A stretch of DNA of 64,000 bases from Sialis fuliginosa (lineage: Eukaryota; Arthropoda; Insecta; Megaloptera; Sialidae): NCBI GenBank assembly GCA_961205875.1, contig OY540822.1:622501-686500 (forward strand), given 5' to 3'. The position numbers were made by a program, and so were the translations under genes. Position 1 is the stretch's first letter; each line of letters begins with the position of its first letter. The notes below the pieces were generated by a model. The model was not told the DNA's origin. It did no database searches and worked only from the letters and a program-made list of their open reading frames with translations. Positions 44,673 through 57,338 of the stretch are shown piece after piece.

Positions 44673-47630
44673 TTCCCGGGTAATTAGTAGGTAAGCATTT
44701 TATGTATTTTTCGTCTTCTAATAATTTTAAGGTATTTTCATACACTTTTAAAGAAATATTTTTAGTTAAAAATAAAATAAATGCCAATTTTGAAGTTTTT
44801 TATTTTAATTTTATTTATTTTTTATTTTGTATTACAAAATTTTTTTATAAAACTTATTTCATTAGAAGCGTCATATGCTACTTTATATTTGTGCAAAATT
44901 TCAACATTCTATCTTTAGTAATAAAAAAGTTATCGATTTTTTGTCCGAAACAAACCGTTATTTTCCATAGTGCGACGGCGCGGCGCGGTGTAATTTCCGT
45001 TCACTGATATAAAAGTATATGTGCGCGCCTATTTACGCAATCATAAGTGCCGACTATTCATTTACCAATGGGGGCAAAATTTTCATAAAAATGTATTCAA
45101 TTAAAAATTAATTTTCGTTTGTAGTAAAGTTAAGAGTAATATTTATATTATGAATATTAATTAATTGCACAAATTATACAGACAGGGCCGAATACGTGTT
45201 CCAAACACCGGCACTGGCAAAAGGTAGTTGACCGGCCCATATTAAAGTTAGTGTGAATAAATTGTTATGCCTAGCCAAAAAAAATCGATATAATGTACTT
45301 TACCACAAGTTTCCTCAAAGAATCTAAATATGTTAAACTACCTATATTTAAAAAAAATGACAAATTTTGCGAAACATAAAAAATAGTATATAAATAAAAA
45401 TTGGCTTATAATACAAAAAACTTGAAGGATTACCATTTTTCGTCTCAAAAATTACATTTATTATATGAACGATCACTGAAAAAAATTGTCATAAGATTTA
45501 ACCGTGCCCATGGAATCTCTCACATGACGACTATGTACATACATTTATTTATTTTTATACAACGCAACTTAATATTAATGTACTGACGTATTTTATAAGG
45601 TTATATCTTTTTAGAAACTTATAACTTAATAAAAATGTGTACTTGTAGCATATTTCGATTTCCTGGAGTGAACGATGAGTGCAAATTTAATTATGTCAAT
45701 GTTGAAGGAATAAAAACACATATATAGGACATATTTACAGACGTTAAACGAAATAGTATTGATCAAGTAAAACATTGTGGACTGAAAATATTACGTGCAT
45801 CTTGCTTCTTCTAACATACACATTGTAGGGTTCCCAGAATATCTCTTTTAAAGAGCTTTGATATGTCTTTTTATTTTTTTTCTTCCATGTTCTGAAAGAT
45901 ATGAAGAAATACCGCCGAAAAATCGTGTCCGAGATAATAGCTGATTCTGATTGTACTACTTTCAAAACGTGAAGAAAAGTTTATTTCCGCATGGCGCACA
46001 GTGAGTCTAAATCACACATTTTTGTGCGAAACTTTGCTTCAAGCTAATTTTTAATCAATTTTTATGTAGTCAGTCGCATTTGAAAGGTAAGTAGTTGTAG
46101 TTTCTGAAAATTATTCCAAGAATAGTCAATTCATCCTCTTAATTACTCTTTCAACCCCTTAAATCTGAAAAATCGAATTAACGATAAATTCATAAATTAA
46201 AAAATCGAGTAAGATAATATAAACCGCATAAAAAATTTTTTTTTAGATGATATTATAAGTAATTAAACGGCCAAGTGCGTGTTGGGCACGCATATGATAG
46301 GTTTCCGTGTCATTACGATTTAAAAACAAGAATTATTTCAATTTTTTTTATAAACTATTCTAGCTACTAAAGTGTAGATAACAAGAATAACAAATAGCAT
46401 GGCTTGGCCATAAAAAGCACACCCTTTAGACTTTTGAAACTATTGTTTTTTTAAGAATGTTTTTAAAAAATGTTAATTTTTTACTCTCATTTCTTGTCTA
46501 AATTGATATTAATAGTAATAATAGTGGTTTTATAAGTTAAATGACATAACCTCACTTTCATGTAGTATATTTTCTTAAAACAATTTGTCACAAAAGAATA
46601 AATCAATACAGAACCTGAAAAACATCTTCCACAAATAATAAATTTCTAATACATTTTAATTTATCATAATACGTTAATCATACAACTATATTTTTTCGGA
46701 ATTAACATTAAATTTCAACAAACACAATTCAAAATTTTTAAAAAACATACCATACCAACAATGAAAAGTATGAACAAATCCAGATGTTCATTTTCGTCGT
46801 ATATTTTCATAGAAAAACGTATCAATCAATATGACAATAACATAATTTAATACAATACAAAATTTAAATGTACATTTTTTAACTAATGACATATAAAATG
46901 GATACATGATTTTTCGTAAATTGTATTAATATGACAATGTATAAAAATTTAATAATAATTAAAAAGATAAAATAAATAGATCCACATATTTTTAAATTAC
47001 AACGATAACAACTGTATTCACCTAATGTCTGGAGTTTACAAAAAATTAAATTGATCTAAAATAAAAATAATATTTATAGGTTATACTATATGATATTATA
47101 TTTTTGATTTAAAAATGAACTTACCTAATTTTATCTTGTTTAAAAAGTCATTGATTGACTTTGAATAAAATAATTAAAATACAGAACATATCGACGTAGC
47201 TATATACATATAAATTATAATAATAAGTATAATATGACAGATGAAGTAATCACAAAACATACAATGAAGTAACTTCAGTGGCGCTCGCTGTGAATATTTA
47301 TCGAACTACCTCGATCACTACCTATATTTGCGATTCCGAAATTCGTTAAAATAAGCAAAATGATGTAAATAAACTGCAAATTTCCTTACTTCTAGTTATC
47401 CGATTTGGTTGAGTTTTAATAGGGTTCTATTCTGCAAATAGATGAAGCGATTTCAAAAGGTTTTCTTAATTTATTACGTATTGCGAGCTGCAGTTTGTTG
47501 ACAAGGTGTAAAAACGGGCCAAAAACGACAAATTGAACTTTGTTTATATTTTTATGACAGAAAATTAAAACCAATCGATATTAAATTAAGTGAATACGGA
47601 GACTGTAATGTTCTCATTGGGTCATTCCAT
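44673..47630. other. Unassigned AT-rich sequence
   Basis: No coding region supported. A CpG-rich GCGACGGCGCGGCGCGGTG box lies at 44972-44990. The segment 46255-46380 matches the first part of the repeat at 52847 (AACGGCCAAGTGCGTGTTGG, GGGCACGC), so it is a truncated copy. The ORFs at 45401, 45744 and 44702 show no family features. Confidence 0.4.
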
Positions 47631-50600
47631 ATAAAATCATCAAGGTGCTGAAGTTGCACCATTTTTAATTTTGATGAAAGTTTAATCAGTTGTTATTATA
47701 CTTATTAGATAGCAGAAACTGTACTTAGAAAAATTTTAATGGCCATAGTTCGGGGGTGGTGATCGTTTTACCCTCTTAAGATATGAAGATTTCGTCGATT
47801 TTCAACGTTTTTTCAACTCGCTATAGCACGCGTTCTAATAAAGCAATTAAAACGAGCTTAATGTCATTTGAAAGACTAAAGAATCTAGTTTCAATTGATC
47901 TAGCACAATTTAAAGTTTAAATATTTTTTTTTGTAGATAGAGGCTTTTCAAATTTATTAATAAAATTGTCATTTTTTCTATTTTTCGAAATTTATTGTGG
48001 CTCTAAGGTTAAACTGAGAAAGCTATAATTATGTGTAAGTTATGTTCATTTATAGTACTCAGTACCCACAAAAAATCAGCTTGATTGATGCACATCTTTT
48101 ATTAAAAAAAGAGCATGGCAGGGTAAGCATAGGCGATCTGCCCCTGGGGAAAGTTGGGTTGATATTTTTTTTATAAAAAGGTATGACTAAAAGGTACTCT
48201 TCTACAAACTTTTGGGCCCCTGCGCCCACTAATTTTCCGGGAAATATGAAAAATGTAATTTCGAAAAAAAATTTTTTTTGCTGTAATGACTTTATAAATG
48301 TTGATCTCTGCGATATATGTTGTAGCTATACCTTAGTAGTATCATATCAATTTTTTTGAAAAATCTCCCATCAATAATACGTAGAAATTTTCGATTCCAA
48401 AATTTTAAAAAAAAAATTTTATTGCTTAAACGGCCTGGTACACCTACGAAATTTTTTTCATAAATACCCCTTATTATACACAAACACATATATTTTTTTC
48501 AAATTCCTACTTTGGGTGGACGGGGGGTAAAATTAAATATGTTTACTGACCTCTATTTCTATAGTGGATTTGCATATTATGTAGTATGGTGGGTTAAGAT
48601 AAGAAAACTTTTGCGGATCGAAACGTAATAGTTCCTTCTCATTAATACATACATAAAGAAAACGATTTTTTTGAAATCAGTCAATAAATATCTGGGGATT
48701 ACGCATTAGGTCTAAAATTTCGGAAAGGCTGTAGCCGGATAGCAATGTAAAATCGGCCTCAACACGGATTTGGCTAATTTTTATTTTGAATATTGCTCTT
48801 TATGTGAGCATTCTCATGCCCAAATATTAGCCCCTAAAAGTTGATAGTTTTTGGAAAAAAAAATATTTACAATTTAAAAAAAAACAAAATTTTTAAGAAT
48901 TTTTTTTTTGACAATGTAGAAGTTGTTTTGGTTACAGTCTTGGACATACATACATTTCTTACGGTGATACACATATTTATAGTCCAGGCCACTTTACATG
49001 AAATTGAGTTTCTTGAAATAATTCGTATAACAAAGCTATTTCAATATTTTTTTTTTGTTGGACTTCACTGGATGCAAATATTTTATTTAATATAATGGAT
49101 CACTAAATGTGTAATTTTGTACTTAAATAATATTAATATAAATGTATAATAATAATATAATACAATGCAATATAATAAAATATAAGGGATGTTTAGGCAC
49201 TCCTAAAAAAACCTTATAAACGAATAATATTTTACATAATTCTACTTCATTTATTATTTTAAAGTTAAAGAAATACAATAAGAACAGTTGGTTTTAGATA
49301 CTGTGTACATAGTAATGGTTTAAATTGTATTTTGGGGAGAAAGGAGGCAAATTTTAAATTTCACATAAGGGTAGCATACAACAATGTTGTTAAACAAATA
49401 TGTTAATTTTTTTCAAAAAATATTTTATATTGAACTTCCGGTCAATGTTTCGGCTTCGTAACAGCGATTTTCGGATTCAGCAGGGCCAAAATACTCTTAA
49501 TAGCTTTGATTGCAAAATGTTATACGAAATACTTCAAGAAACTCAATTTCATGTAAAGTGGTCTGGACTATAAATATGTGTATATCACCATAAGAAATGT
49601 ATGTATGTCCAAGACTCTAAAACAAACGGGCAATGGGAGACAGAAAGGTTCTTATTGAATATTTCGAATTAATTTTATTTAAATAACTATTTTTATATCA
49701 TTTTTATATTATTTTTATCTGTCTAAAGGAACCAGTCGGGTCCAAAGACATTTACATTTTAATAAAAAAAAATATTATTTTTATATTACATTATTTCTAT
49801 AGCATTTGTACATGTTAATATTGTCTTCCAATGATTTTAATTTTTTTTAAATATGTTCTACCACTTCGATTCTTTTCAGACTTTGTAGGGTGTAATATTA
49901 AAGTATGAAGATTATTTCATGAAATATATGAAGTTGTCGCTCAACTACAACTTCTACATTATCAAAAAAAAAATTTTTTTTTTTAATTTTTTTTTGAAAA
50001 ATTGAAAATATTTTTTTTTCCAAAAACTATCAATTTTTAGAGGCTAATATTTGGGCATGAGAATGCTCACATAAAGAGCAACATTCAAAACAAAAATTAG
50101 CCAAATCCGTGTTGAGGCCGATTTTACATTGCTATCCGGCTACAGCCTTTCCGAAATTTTAGACCTAATGCGTAATCCCCAGATATTTATTGACTGATTT
50201 CAAAAAAATCGTTTTCTTTATGTATGTATTAATGAGAAGGAACTATTACGTTTCGATCCGCAAAAGTTTTCTTATCTTAACCCACCATACTACATAATAT
50301 GCAAATCCACTATAGAAATAGAGGTCAGTAAACATATTTAATTTTACCCCCCGTCCACCCAAAGTAGGAATTTGAAAAAAATATATGTGTTTGTGTATAA
50401 TAAGGGGTATTTATGAAAAAAATTTCGTAGGTGTACCAGGCCGTTTAAGCAAAAAAATTTTTTTTTGAAAATTTTGGAATCGAAAATTTCTACGTATTAT
50501 TGATGGGAGATTTTTCAAAAAAATTGATATGATACTACTAAGGTATAGCTACAACATATATCGCAGAGATCAACATTTAAAAAGTCATTACAGCAAAAAA

Positions 50601-52692
50601 AATTTTTTTTCGAAATTACATTTTTCATATTTCCCGGAAAATTAGTGGGCGCAGGGGCCCAAAAGTTTGTAGAAGAGTACCTTTTAGTCATACCTTTTTA
50701 TAAAAAAAATATCAACCCAACTTTCCCCAGGGGCAGATCGCCTATGCTTACCCTGCCATGCTCTTTAGTTAAATATCGCAAAAATCACGAAAACACCAAA
50801 ATCAGCTGTTTTCGAAGCAAAAAAAAGTTATGTGGGGGACGAGATAAAATTCTGAATTTTTTTTTACAAATGCTCTAAATAGTTATCTTTGAAGGCCTTA
50901 ATGATTCGTTATGTTATTTTCATTTTTATAGCAACCAGATTTTTTTTTTTAAATTTAAAAAAATACAAAAACTTCAAAAACGGTTATTTTTAAACATAAT
51001 ACAAAAATATGTTGGGCACGAGATAGAATTCTGAATTTTTTTTTACAAATACTCTAAATAGTTATCTTTGAAGGCCTTATAGATTCGTTTTGTTATTTTC
51101 ATTTTTATAGCAATCAGAATTTTTTTTTAATTTAAAAAAATACGAAAACTTCAAAAACGGTTATTTTTTAAACAATACAAAAATATGTTGGGTACGAGAT
51201 AGAATTCTGAATTTTTTTTTACAAATGCTCTAAGTAGTTATCTTTGAAGGCCTTATAGATTCGTTTTGTTATTTTCATTTTTATAGCAATCAGAATTTTT
51301 TTTTTAATTTAAAAAAATACGAAAACTTCAAAAACGGTTATTTTTTAAACAATACAAAAATATGTTGGGTACGAGATAGAATTCTGAATTTTTTTTTACA
51401 AATACTCTAAATAGTTATCTTTGAAGGCCTTAATGATTCGTTTTGTTATTTTCATTTTTATAGCAACCAGAATTTTTTTTTAAATTTAAATAAATTAATA
51501 AATTTATAAAATTAAAATAATTTCAAAAACCAATTGACCGTTAAAAAAATTAATTAAGGTATCTGTTAAAAACAACTAGATTTTATTTTTTGCTCCACAT
51601 AATTTTTTTTTTTGTTTATTTTCGAAAATACATGATTTTAGAGTTTTTACACTTTTAAGGATTTAAAAAAAGTCTGATGACTAGAAAAATGAAAATAACA
51701 AGAAAAAGCCAATTGGCCTTTAAAGTTAATTACTTAAAGCAATTTAAAAAAAATTCTATCTCGTGCCCAACATATTTTTGTATTGTTTAAAAAATAGCCA
51801 TTTTTGAAGTTTTCGTATTTTTTTTAAATTAAAAAAAAAATTCTGGTTGCTATAAAAATGAAAATAACAAAACGAATCATTAAGGCCTTCAAAGATAACT
51901 ATTTAGAGCATTTGTAAAAAAAAATTCAGAATTCTATCTCGTGCCCAACATATTTTTGTATTATGTTTAAAAATAACCGTTTTTGAAGTTTTCGTATTTT
52001 TTAAATTTAAAAAAAAATTCTGGTTGCTATAAAAATGAAAATAACAAAACGAATCTATAAGGCCTTCAAAGATAACTACTTAGAGCATTTGTAAAAAAAA
52101 TTCAGAATTTTATCTCGTCCCCCACATAACTTTTTTTTGCTTCGAAAACAGCTGATTTTGGTGTTTTCGTGATTTTTGCGATATTTAACTAAATTTTTTT
52201 AATAAAAGATGTGCATCAATCAAGCTGATTTTTTGTGGGTACTGAGTACTATAAATGAACATAACTTACACATAATTATAGCTTTCTCAGTTTAACCTTA
52301 GAGCCACAATAAATTTCGAAAAATAGAAAAAATGACAATTTTATTAATAAATTTGAAAAGCCTCTATCTACAAAAAAAAATATTTAAACTTTAAATTGTG
52401 CTAGATCAATTGAAACTAGATTCTTTAGTCTTTCAAATGACATTAAGCTCGTTTTAATTGCTTTATTAGAACGCGTGCTATAGCGAGTTGAAAAAACGTT
52501 GAATATCGACGAAATCTTCATATCTTAAGAGGGTAAAACGGTCACCACCCCCGAACTATGGCCATTAAAATTTTTCTAAGTACAGTTTCTGCTATCTAAT
52601 AAGTATAATAAAAACTGATTAAACTTTCATCAAAATTAAAAATGGTGCAACTTCTATATTTTAATAAATTTGATGATTTTAAATGGAATGAC
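47631..52692. mobile_element. Giant foldback element (5.06 kb)
   Basis: The outer ends are inverted (GTCATTCCATATAAAATCAT and its mirror). Left arm 47631-49022 and right arm 49530-52692 mirror each other. The right arm is longer because of a nested foldback (50764-52193) and an extra ~320 bp (about 49616-49940). Long mirrored landmarks include GGCCATAGTTCGGGGGTGG (47744 / 52540), CTGCCCCTGGGGAAAGTTGG (48139 / 50720) and ATTGCTATCCGGCTACAGCC (48730 / 50130). The spacer 49023-49529 is AT-rich. No transposase ORF; short ORFs are low complexity. Confidence 0.9.
50764..52193. mobile_element. Foldback nested in the right arm (1.43 kb)
   Basis: Starts TTTAGTTAAATATCGC and ends with its exact inverse. 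Deleting it restores the left-arm sequence precisely: CCATGCTC plus seven T plus AATAAAAGA. Each half is made of ~175-182 bp tandem units: direct starts near 50828, 51009, 51185 and 51360 (GTTGGGYACGAGATAGAATT), inverted near 51756, 51938 and 52107. The centre is near 51560. There is no clear target duplication. Confidence 0.9.
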
Positions 52693-52846
52693 TCCATTTA
52701 TAAAATGTAAACATGTAAGGGGGTTACTGAAGAAATTTAATATATAATGCTCGTTTTATCAAATTTCATACGAAAAAAAAATGGGACGAGAGTAAAACCA
52801 CACTGCAAAGCATAGCATGCTTTGGGTGTGCTAATAATAAAACGGC

Positions 52847-53372
52847 CAAATGCGTGTTGGGCACGCGTTGGGCACGCACATGGTAGGTTTCTGTAGCCAT
52901 TACGATTTATAAACAAGAGTTATTTCAAATTATATTCTAGCTACAGTGTTCGTTATAATTTTCATTGAAAGTACTATCTAAAAGCTACATTCTGGATTTC
53001 TTAATAGATTTTTTGCATCGATAGTTTAGAAAGTAGAAGGTGGGGGGGGGACGCTCTGATAACAACATTTAAATGCAAATATATCGTGACTGAAGGGTTA
53101 AAATTAAAAGGTCATTTAACATTATTTGTTGCATTTTAGGAGACCTATCTAATGACACTCCACTCAATGGGGTAAGTGAATAAAAAAATATGAGTTTACT
53201 TTTCAGTCTAAGGGAGGGGGGTCCAAAAAAAATTTTTTTTTAATCTTATCATTTCTGTTTTTGTGTTATCAAATTTATGTGTTACCAAATTTCATCTTAA
53301 TCGGCTTAAAATTTTTGAGGAAAGACATGGCGAAACTGTAAGGTTTCCTAGTTTTCTACGGAAACCTAAAAA
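52847..53372 (+). repeat. AACGGCCAAATGCG interspersed repeat
   Basis: Starts AACGGCCAAATGCGTGTTGG with a duplicated GGGCACGC box, and ends CTACGGAAACCT. The 5' part recurs at 46255-46380 and the 3' part (53155-53340) at 545-720. A short G run is at 53042. It resembles a type of repeat common in insects (GGCCAAGTGCG... then GGTTTCCG), from memory. Non-coding. Confidence 0.7.
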
Positions 53373-54577
53373 TGCACATTATAAAAATGTATTGAAATAT
53401 ACAATGTGGTATTTTAAAATGGAATGGCCCATTTATTTTTATCTTATTTAACTCTTGTTCAGAAGGTCAGATGTGAGGGGATATGAGATATATTTTTTAA
53501 ATTGACCTCATGAGTCCATGTAAAATTTAATTGTTTTATACAGGGAATCCTTGTTCTTCTTTAATTTTCGGGTTGCTTTTGAACTAAATCGGCCACTTTT
53601 TATTTTTAATTTGACATTTTTTTTTATTACACTATATTTATGATTTCCAATACTTGTCCATTCTACTTTTATTTCCTTACTTCTTTTTATTTTTGATGGT
53701 GCCTGCGGCTATAGAGTTGGTAACCCTTATGGCGTATCTGTGATGGGTGCTCGCTAGTTGGATCCGTTCCAACCAGTTAAGTCGGTTTACTTAATCTGTG
53801 AAAAAGATAAAAAAATAATTAAATACGATAATATGCTTTTACCACAGAATAATGTGTATGTTCAAGTACAATTAGAGCCTTGCGTATTAGTGCTCCGTGC
53901 CGTACAGTTTTTCAGTTTGTTCGATTATGCTAATTCGACTATTGTGAACACTAGCATAGTAGTATAACAATTTAAAACAGAGCAATAGGTACTAGTTTAA
54001 ATTTTGTGTTCTTGGCATCATTGTACGAACATATTCCCAATTTTGGTGATAAAATATTTTAACGATTTTTTCATAACTAAACAAAGATTTAAATAATGAC
54101 AAAATGATAAGCTTTCATTTGATATACCATTCGCCGAGATTGAATAAAAAGATAAAAGAGACAAAATACAGCATAAAGTAGGAGGAGCATAAATCACGAG
54201 GGTGGTGACATTGCAGTGGTAAAACTGGAAAACAAGTTTAGCAGTACCGGATATTGGGATTTCAGATGTATAGAAGAAAAAGGGATGTCGAATCTAAGAC
54301 GTATGAGAGGTAAAGGGGGTCAATAAAAACCCTTATAAATATGTAGTCAAAATGTAAAGAAACTTCAGTTATTACAAAACAAGCGAAGTTATTAGATAAA
54401 TATTATGTTAGTGAAGTGTGGTTGTTACTTTGTTTTATTCTTAATATTAATGTAAGTATTTAATTATTATTATTATTAAATTTTCCATATTTAACTCATC
54501 GCGATATTTATTTTTTCCATTATTTAAACATTTGTGGCAATATTCTTGTGTCATTCATTACTGTCATTTTTAATATA
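53373..54577. other. Unassigned AT-rich sequence with one unrecognised ORF
   Basis: The ORF at 53758-53967 (69 codons, MDPFQPVKSVYLICEKDKKI...) has more even composition than its neighbours and follows a TAG that could be a splice acceptor. It matches no family I know. I cannot decide between a gene fragment and chance. Confidence 0.25.
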
Positions 54578-55325
54578 TTGCTTCCTCGCAATATCGAAGA
54601 TACGAGAAGCTATGTGATCGTTTCAGATTGAGACAAAATAAATGTTCTCCGATTTCAAAATTTTAAATTGATTTATCCGTTTCACGTCAAGGCAAACACT
54701 TTTCGTTCCGTGTCTGTCTGTCTGTCCCCTGAATCCTTGACACACGCATAACTCATGAACCATTGAACCGATATTATTGAAACTTGGTAGGATGGTTGGG
54801 TCTGGCTTGACGGTCCCATTTCAAAATCATCGAAATCGTGTGTAAGGGGGAGGGGTGACATCCTAAAATATTATTTTTTTCAAGATACCTCAAGAACGGC
54901 ACATTTTACGTGAAAATTTTATAGAATCTTTTTTGTAGAGCATTAAATTTTCTACAACGTTTGTTGTAAAATATATATTTTTTTATTTTTTTTGCTGTAA
55001 AAATTCGTCATTTGTTTTTTTAAATTGATATTTTCTATAAATGTCATTTTTACGTTTTAAATCTCATTTTGACATTTGCATAAATTTAGATTTAGATTGA
55101 AATTGTCAAAAAATTAAAAATATATGAAAAAATATTCAGGTGCGTTTTAAGAAATATTTCGAATTAATATTTTTTAGTAAAATTGTATAAAAATTAAATG
55201 GTTAACCAATTCCAGGCAATTTATATAAACACTATCGGTTTTTATTTGAATTGTTGAATAATTAACTACCTATGGTGAATTTAGCACGAGGAAGCACTGT
55301 GCATTTACTTGGCAGATGTTTTTTA
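54578..55325 (+). repeat. GCTTCCTCG repeat, uninterrupted copy (0.75 kb)
   Basis: Begins TTGCTTCCTCGCAATATCGA and ends GAGGAAGCACTGTGCATTTA plus CTTGGCAGATG. It is colinear with 1711-2110 plus 6160-6615 and so defines the LINE insertion point there. The TGCTTCCTCG / CGAGGAAGCA pair is near the ends. A TGTCTGTCTGTC microsatellite is inside. Non-coding. Confidence 0.8.
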
Positions 55326-55379
55326 AATTTAAATTAATTTTAATATTAATTTATGTTTGTGGCAACGAATCAACTATAC

Positions 55380-55542
55380 CATCGGTTCTTAAACTTATAT
55401 GGTCTAGTGCCCCCTTTTGAGCAATTATTTTTCAGGGAACCCCCTCTCCCGGAAATAAAAATAAAGAAGGTCGTTCGATAGTAATTAATCATTGGTAAAT
55501 AGAAATGTAAAAGTTGAGCGGACCCTAGTTTAAGAACCACTG
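55380..55542. mobile_element. hAT-like MITE (163 bp)
   Basis: The ends CATCGGTTCTTAAACT and (inverted) CAGTGGTTCTTAAACTAGGG are typical hAT termini. The flanks AACTATAC / AACTATTA match at 6 of 8 positions, a decayed 8-bp duplication. Non-coding. Confidence 0.75.
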
Positions 55543-56650
55543 AACTATTATATCATTAAACTGAGTAATTTGCAAACGCAATGTCAGCGAGATGTCACCG
55601 AAATATTCCATTTCCATAGTACATAGCTACAGTTTATAGTTTATACTAGATACATTATTGTTAACTTTTTAAAATTCTTATAGTTCAGACAACGAAAGGA
55701 ATGAAACACAATACATATCATAAAACCATTATCCACGCGGCGCGGTGTATTATTAATGATTAGACTTTAAACTTTAAAATCAATAGATATTAATATACAG
55801 TGCGTTCACGATGAAAGGAACAAATTCGTTTAAAATTCAGGTAATTATTTTGTGGAAAAACGCTCGGACCCGTCGATTAGTATTTTTAGTTGCGGATTTT
55901 TTGACATAAGAAAAATGTATACAGGGTGTCTCAGGAAAAACATATGCAGTCATCATTGATTTTTTTAAATGGAACACCCTACATATTATACCATTTTTGA
56001 ATTTTGCGATAAATTCTGAACACTTTTTGTACAGCATAACATATCTCTAAAATCAGTGGTTTTCGGAATAATGACGTTTGAAAATTGACATTTTGAAATA
56101 CACACAAGTCAAATAAAATGTTTAAATTGAATAAAAACACTATGAACATTTTTTTAAAAGCCAACAAAAACATCCTGGTATGCCAAAAAAAAACATTGAA
56201 CTTTTTTTTTCTTTTATTTTTCCTTTTTTTCTTTTTTTTCTTTTTTTTGCAATACCAGGTTATTTTTGTTGACTTTTAAAAAAATGTTCATAGTAAGATA
56301 AATAATATTTAACGAAACTAGAGCAATTTTAGTAAAATCCTAAAATTTGGAAACAAGACGCCATATTTTCTAAACAATTGAATGTATGAAAAATTTTTTT
56401 TTACAAATATTTCTTACTTTTTTATGATCTTTAAAATTATCTACTTTTGGATATACCATTCCATTTGATTTTGCTGAGAAACGGGCATGTACCCCGCAAA
56501 CTACCCCCTAAGGGGGAGTTTTAGAGGGTTGAAAATATTTTCCTGAAATTCTTTATGGTCGATATATATAGTAAATTTTTTATCATAAAACTCTATCTTC
56601 AATAATTTGGGTGTAAAACATAGTGGACGGGTGGTCTGGAACTCCCGGTA
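55543..56650. other. Unassigned sequence with a short inverted repeat
   Basis: A CpG-rich box GCGGCGCGGTG sits at 55737-55747. The segment 56138-56185 is inverted at 56255-56305 (ATGAACATTTTTTTAAAAG, ACCTGGTATTGC-type ends) around a T/C-rich spacer; it is probably a small MITE or hairpin. ORFs 55837-56173 on the minus strand show no features. Confidence 0.4.
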
Positions 56651-57338
56651 TACAAAGTAAAAAGTAATTATATACATACATGTAAAAACTACAAAATATC
56701 TATTTTTAATTCAATATTATGGAGATTTGTAATAAACTTTTACATTATAAAATATTGCAACTATAACGTCTATATGATTTATTTATCTATGTACAGAAAC
56801 GTCAAATAGATAACCTAAAACTTGATACGTATGTGCATATAACGGTTTACATGAAATTTGAATTTTTACAATATTTAAAATTCTTATGAATTTTATTATG
56901 TGCTCGAAATAAAGGTTAAATTTTATTGATATATAAAAACACAAAAATATTGGCACATATTTCTTCATTTTTAGATGGGATTGTATGCGGAAGATTATTT
57001 AAAAGAAAGTAGGTTAGATAAAATTTCAATGAAATGTTCACGGAGTTAAAAACAACTTAAATGTATTTGAAAATCCATAAGACAGTTCTTCTGCTTTTTA
57101 GTTTTCAGTATTACTGTATTCCTCCAATCTATATAAAATTTTGCCCCATATATAGTAAGTGTCTCTAAAAAGGTCTTGATTAAGGCTGCCAACTTTTGAC
57201 AAACTAAATGCGGGACATTTCAACCTTTTACGAACAAAATGCGGGAATTTTTTTAGGACCAAAAAGAAATATCTACTCACCATTTTTATCTTAATATTTT
57301 ATTATTATAACATTAAAATTATATTAACTTTATATATC

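Noticed and set aside
44539..45007. ORFs around the GATC minisatellite
   Set aside because: Produced by the repeat and by AT-rich low-complexity sequence; no domain.
50828..52130. Array of ~175-bp repeats considered as satellite DNA
   Set aside because: Direct and inverted sets share one centre and one pair of TIRs, so it is the internal structure of a foldback element.
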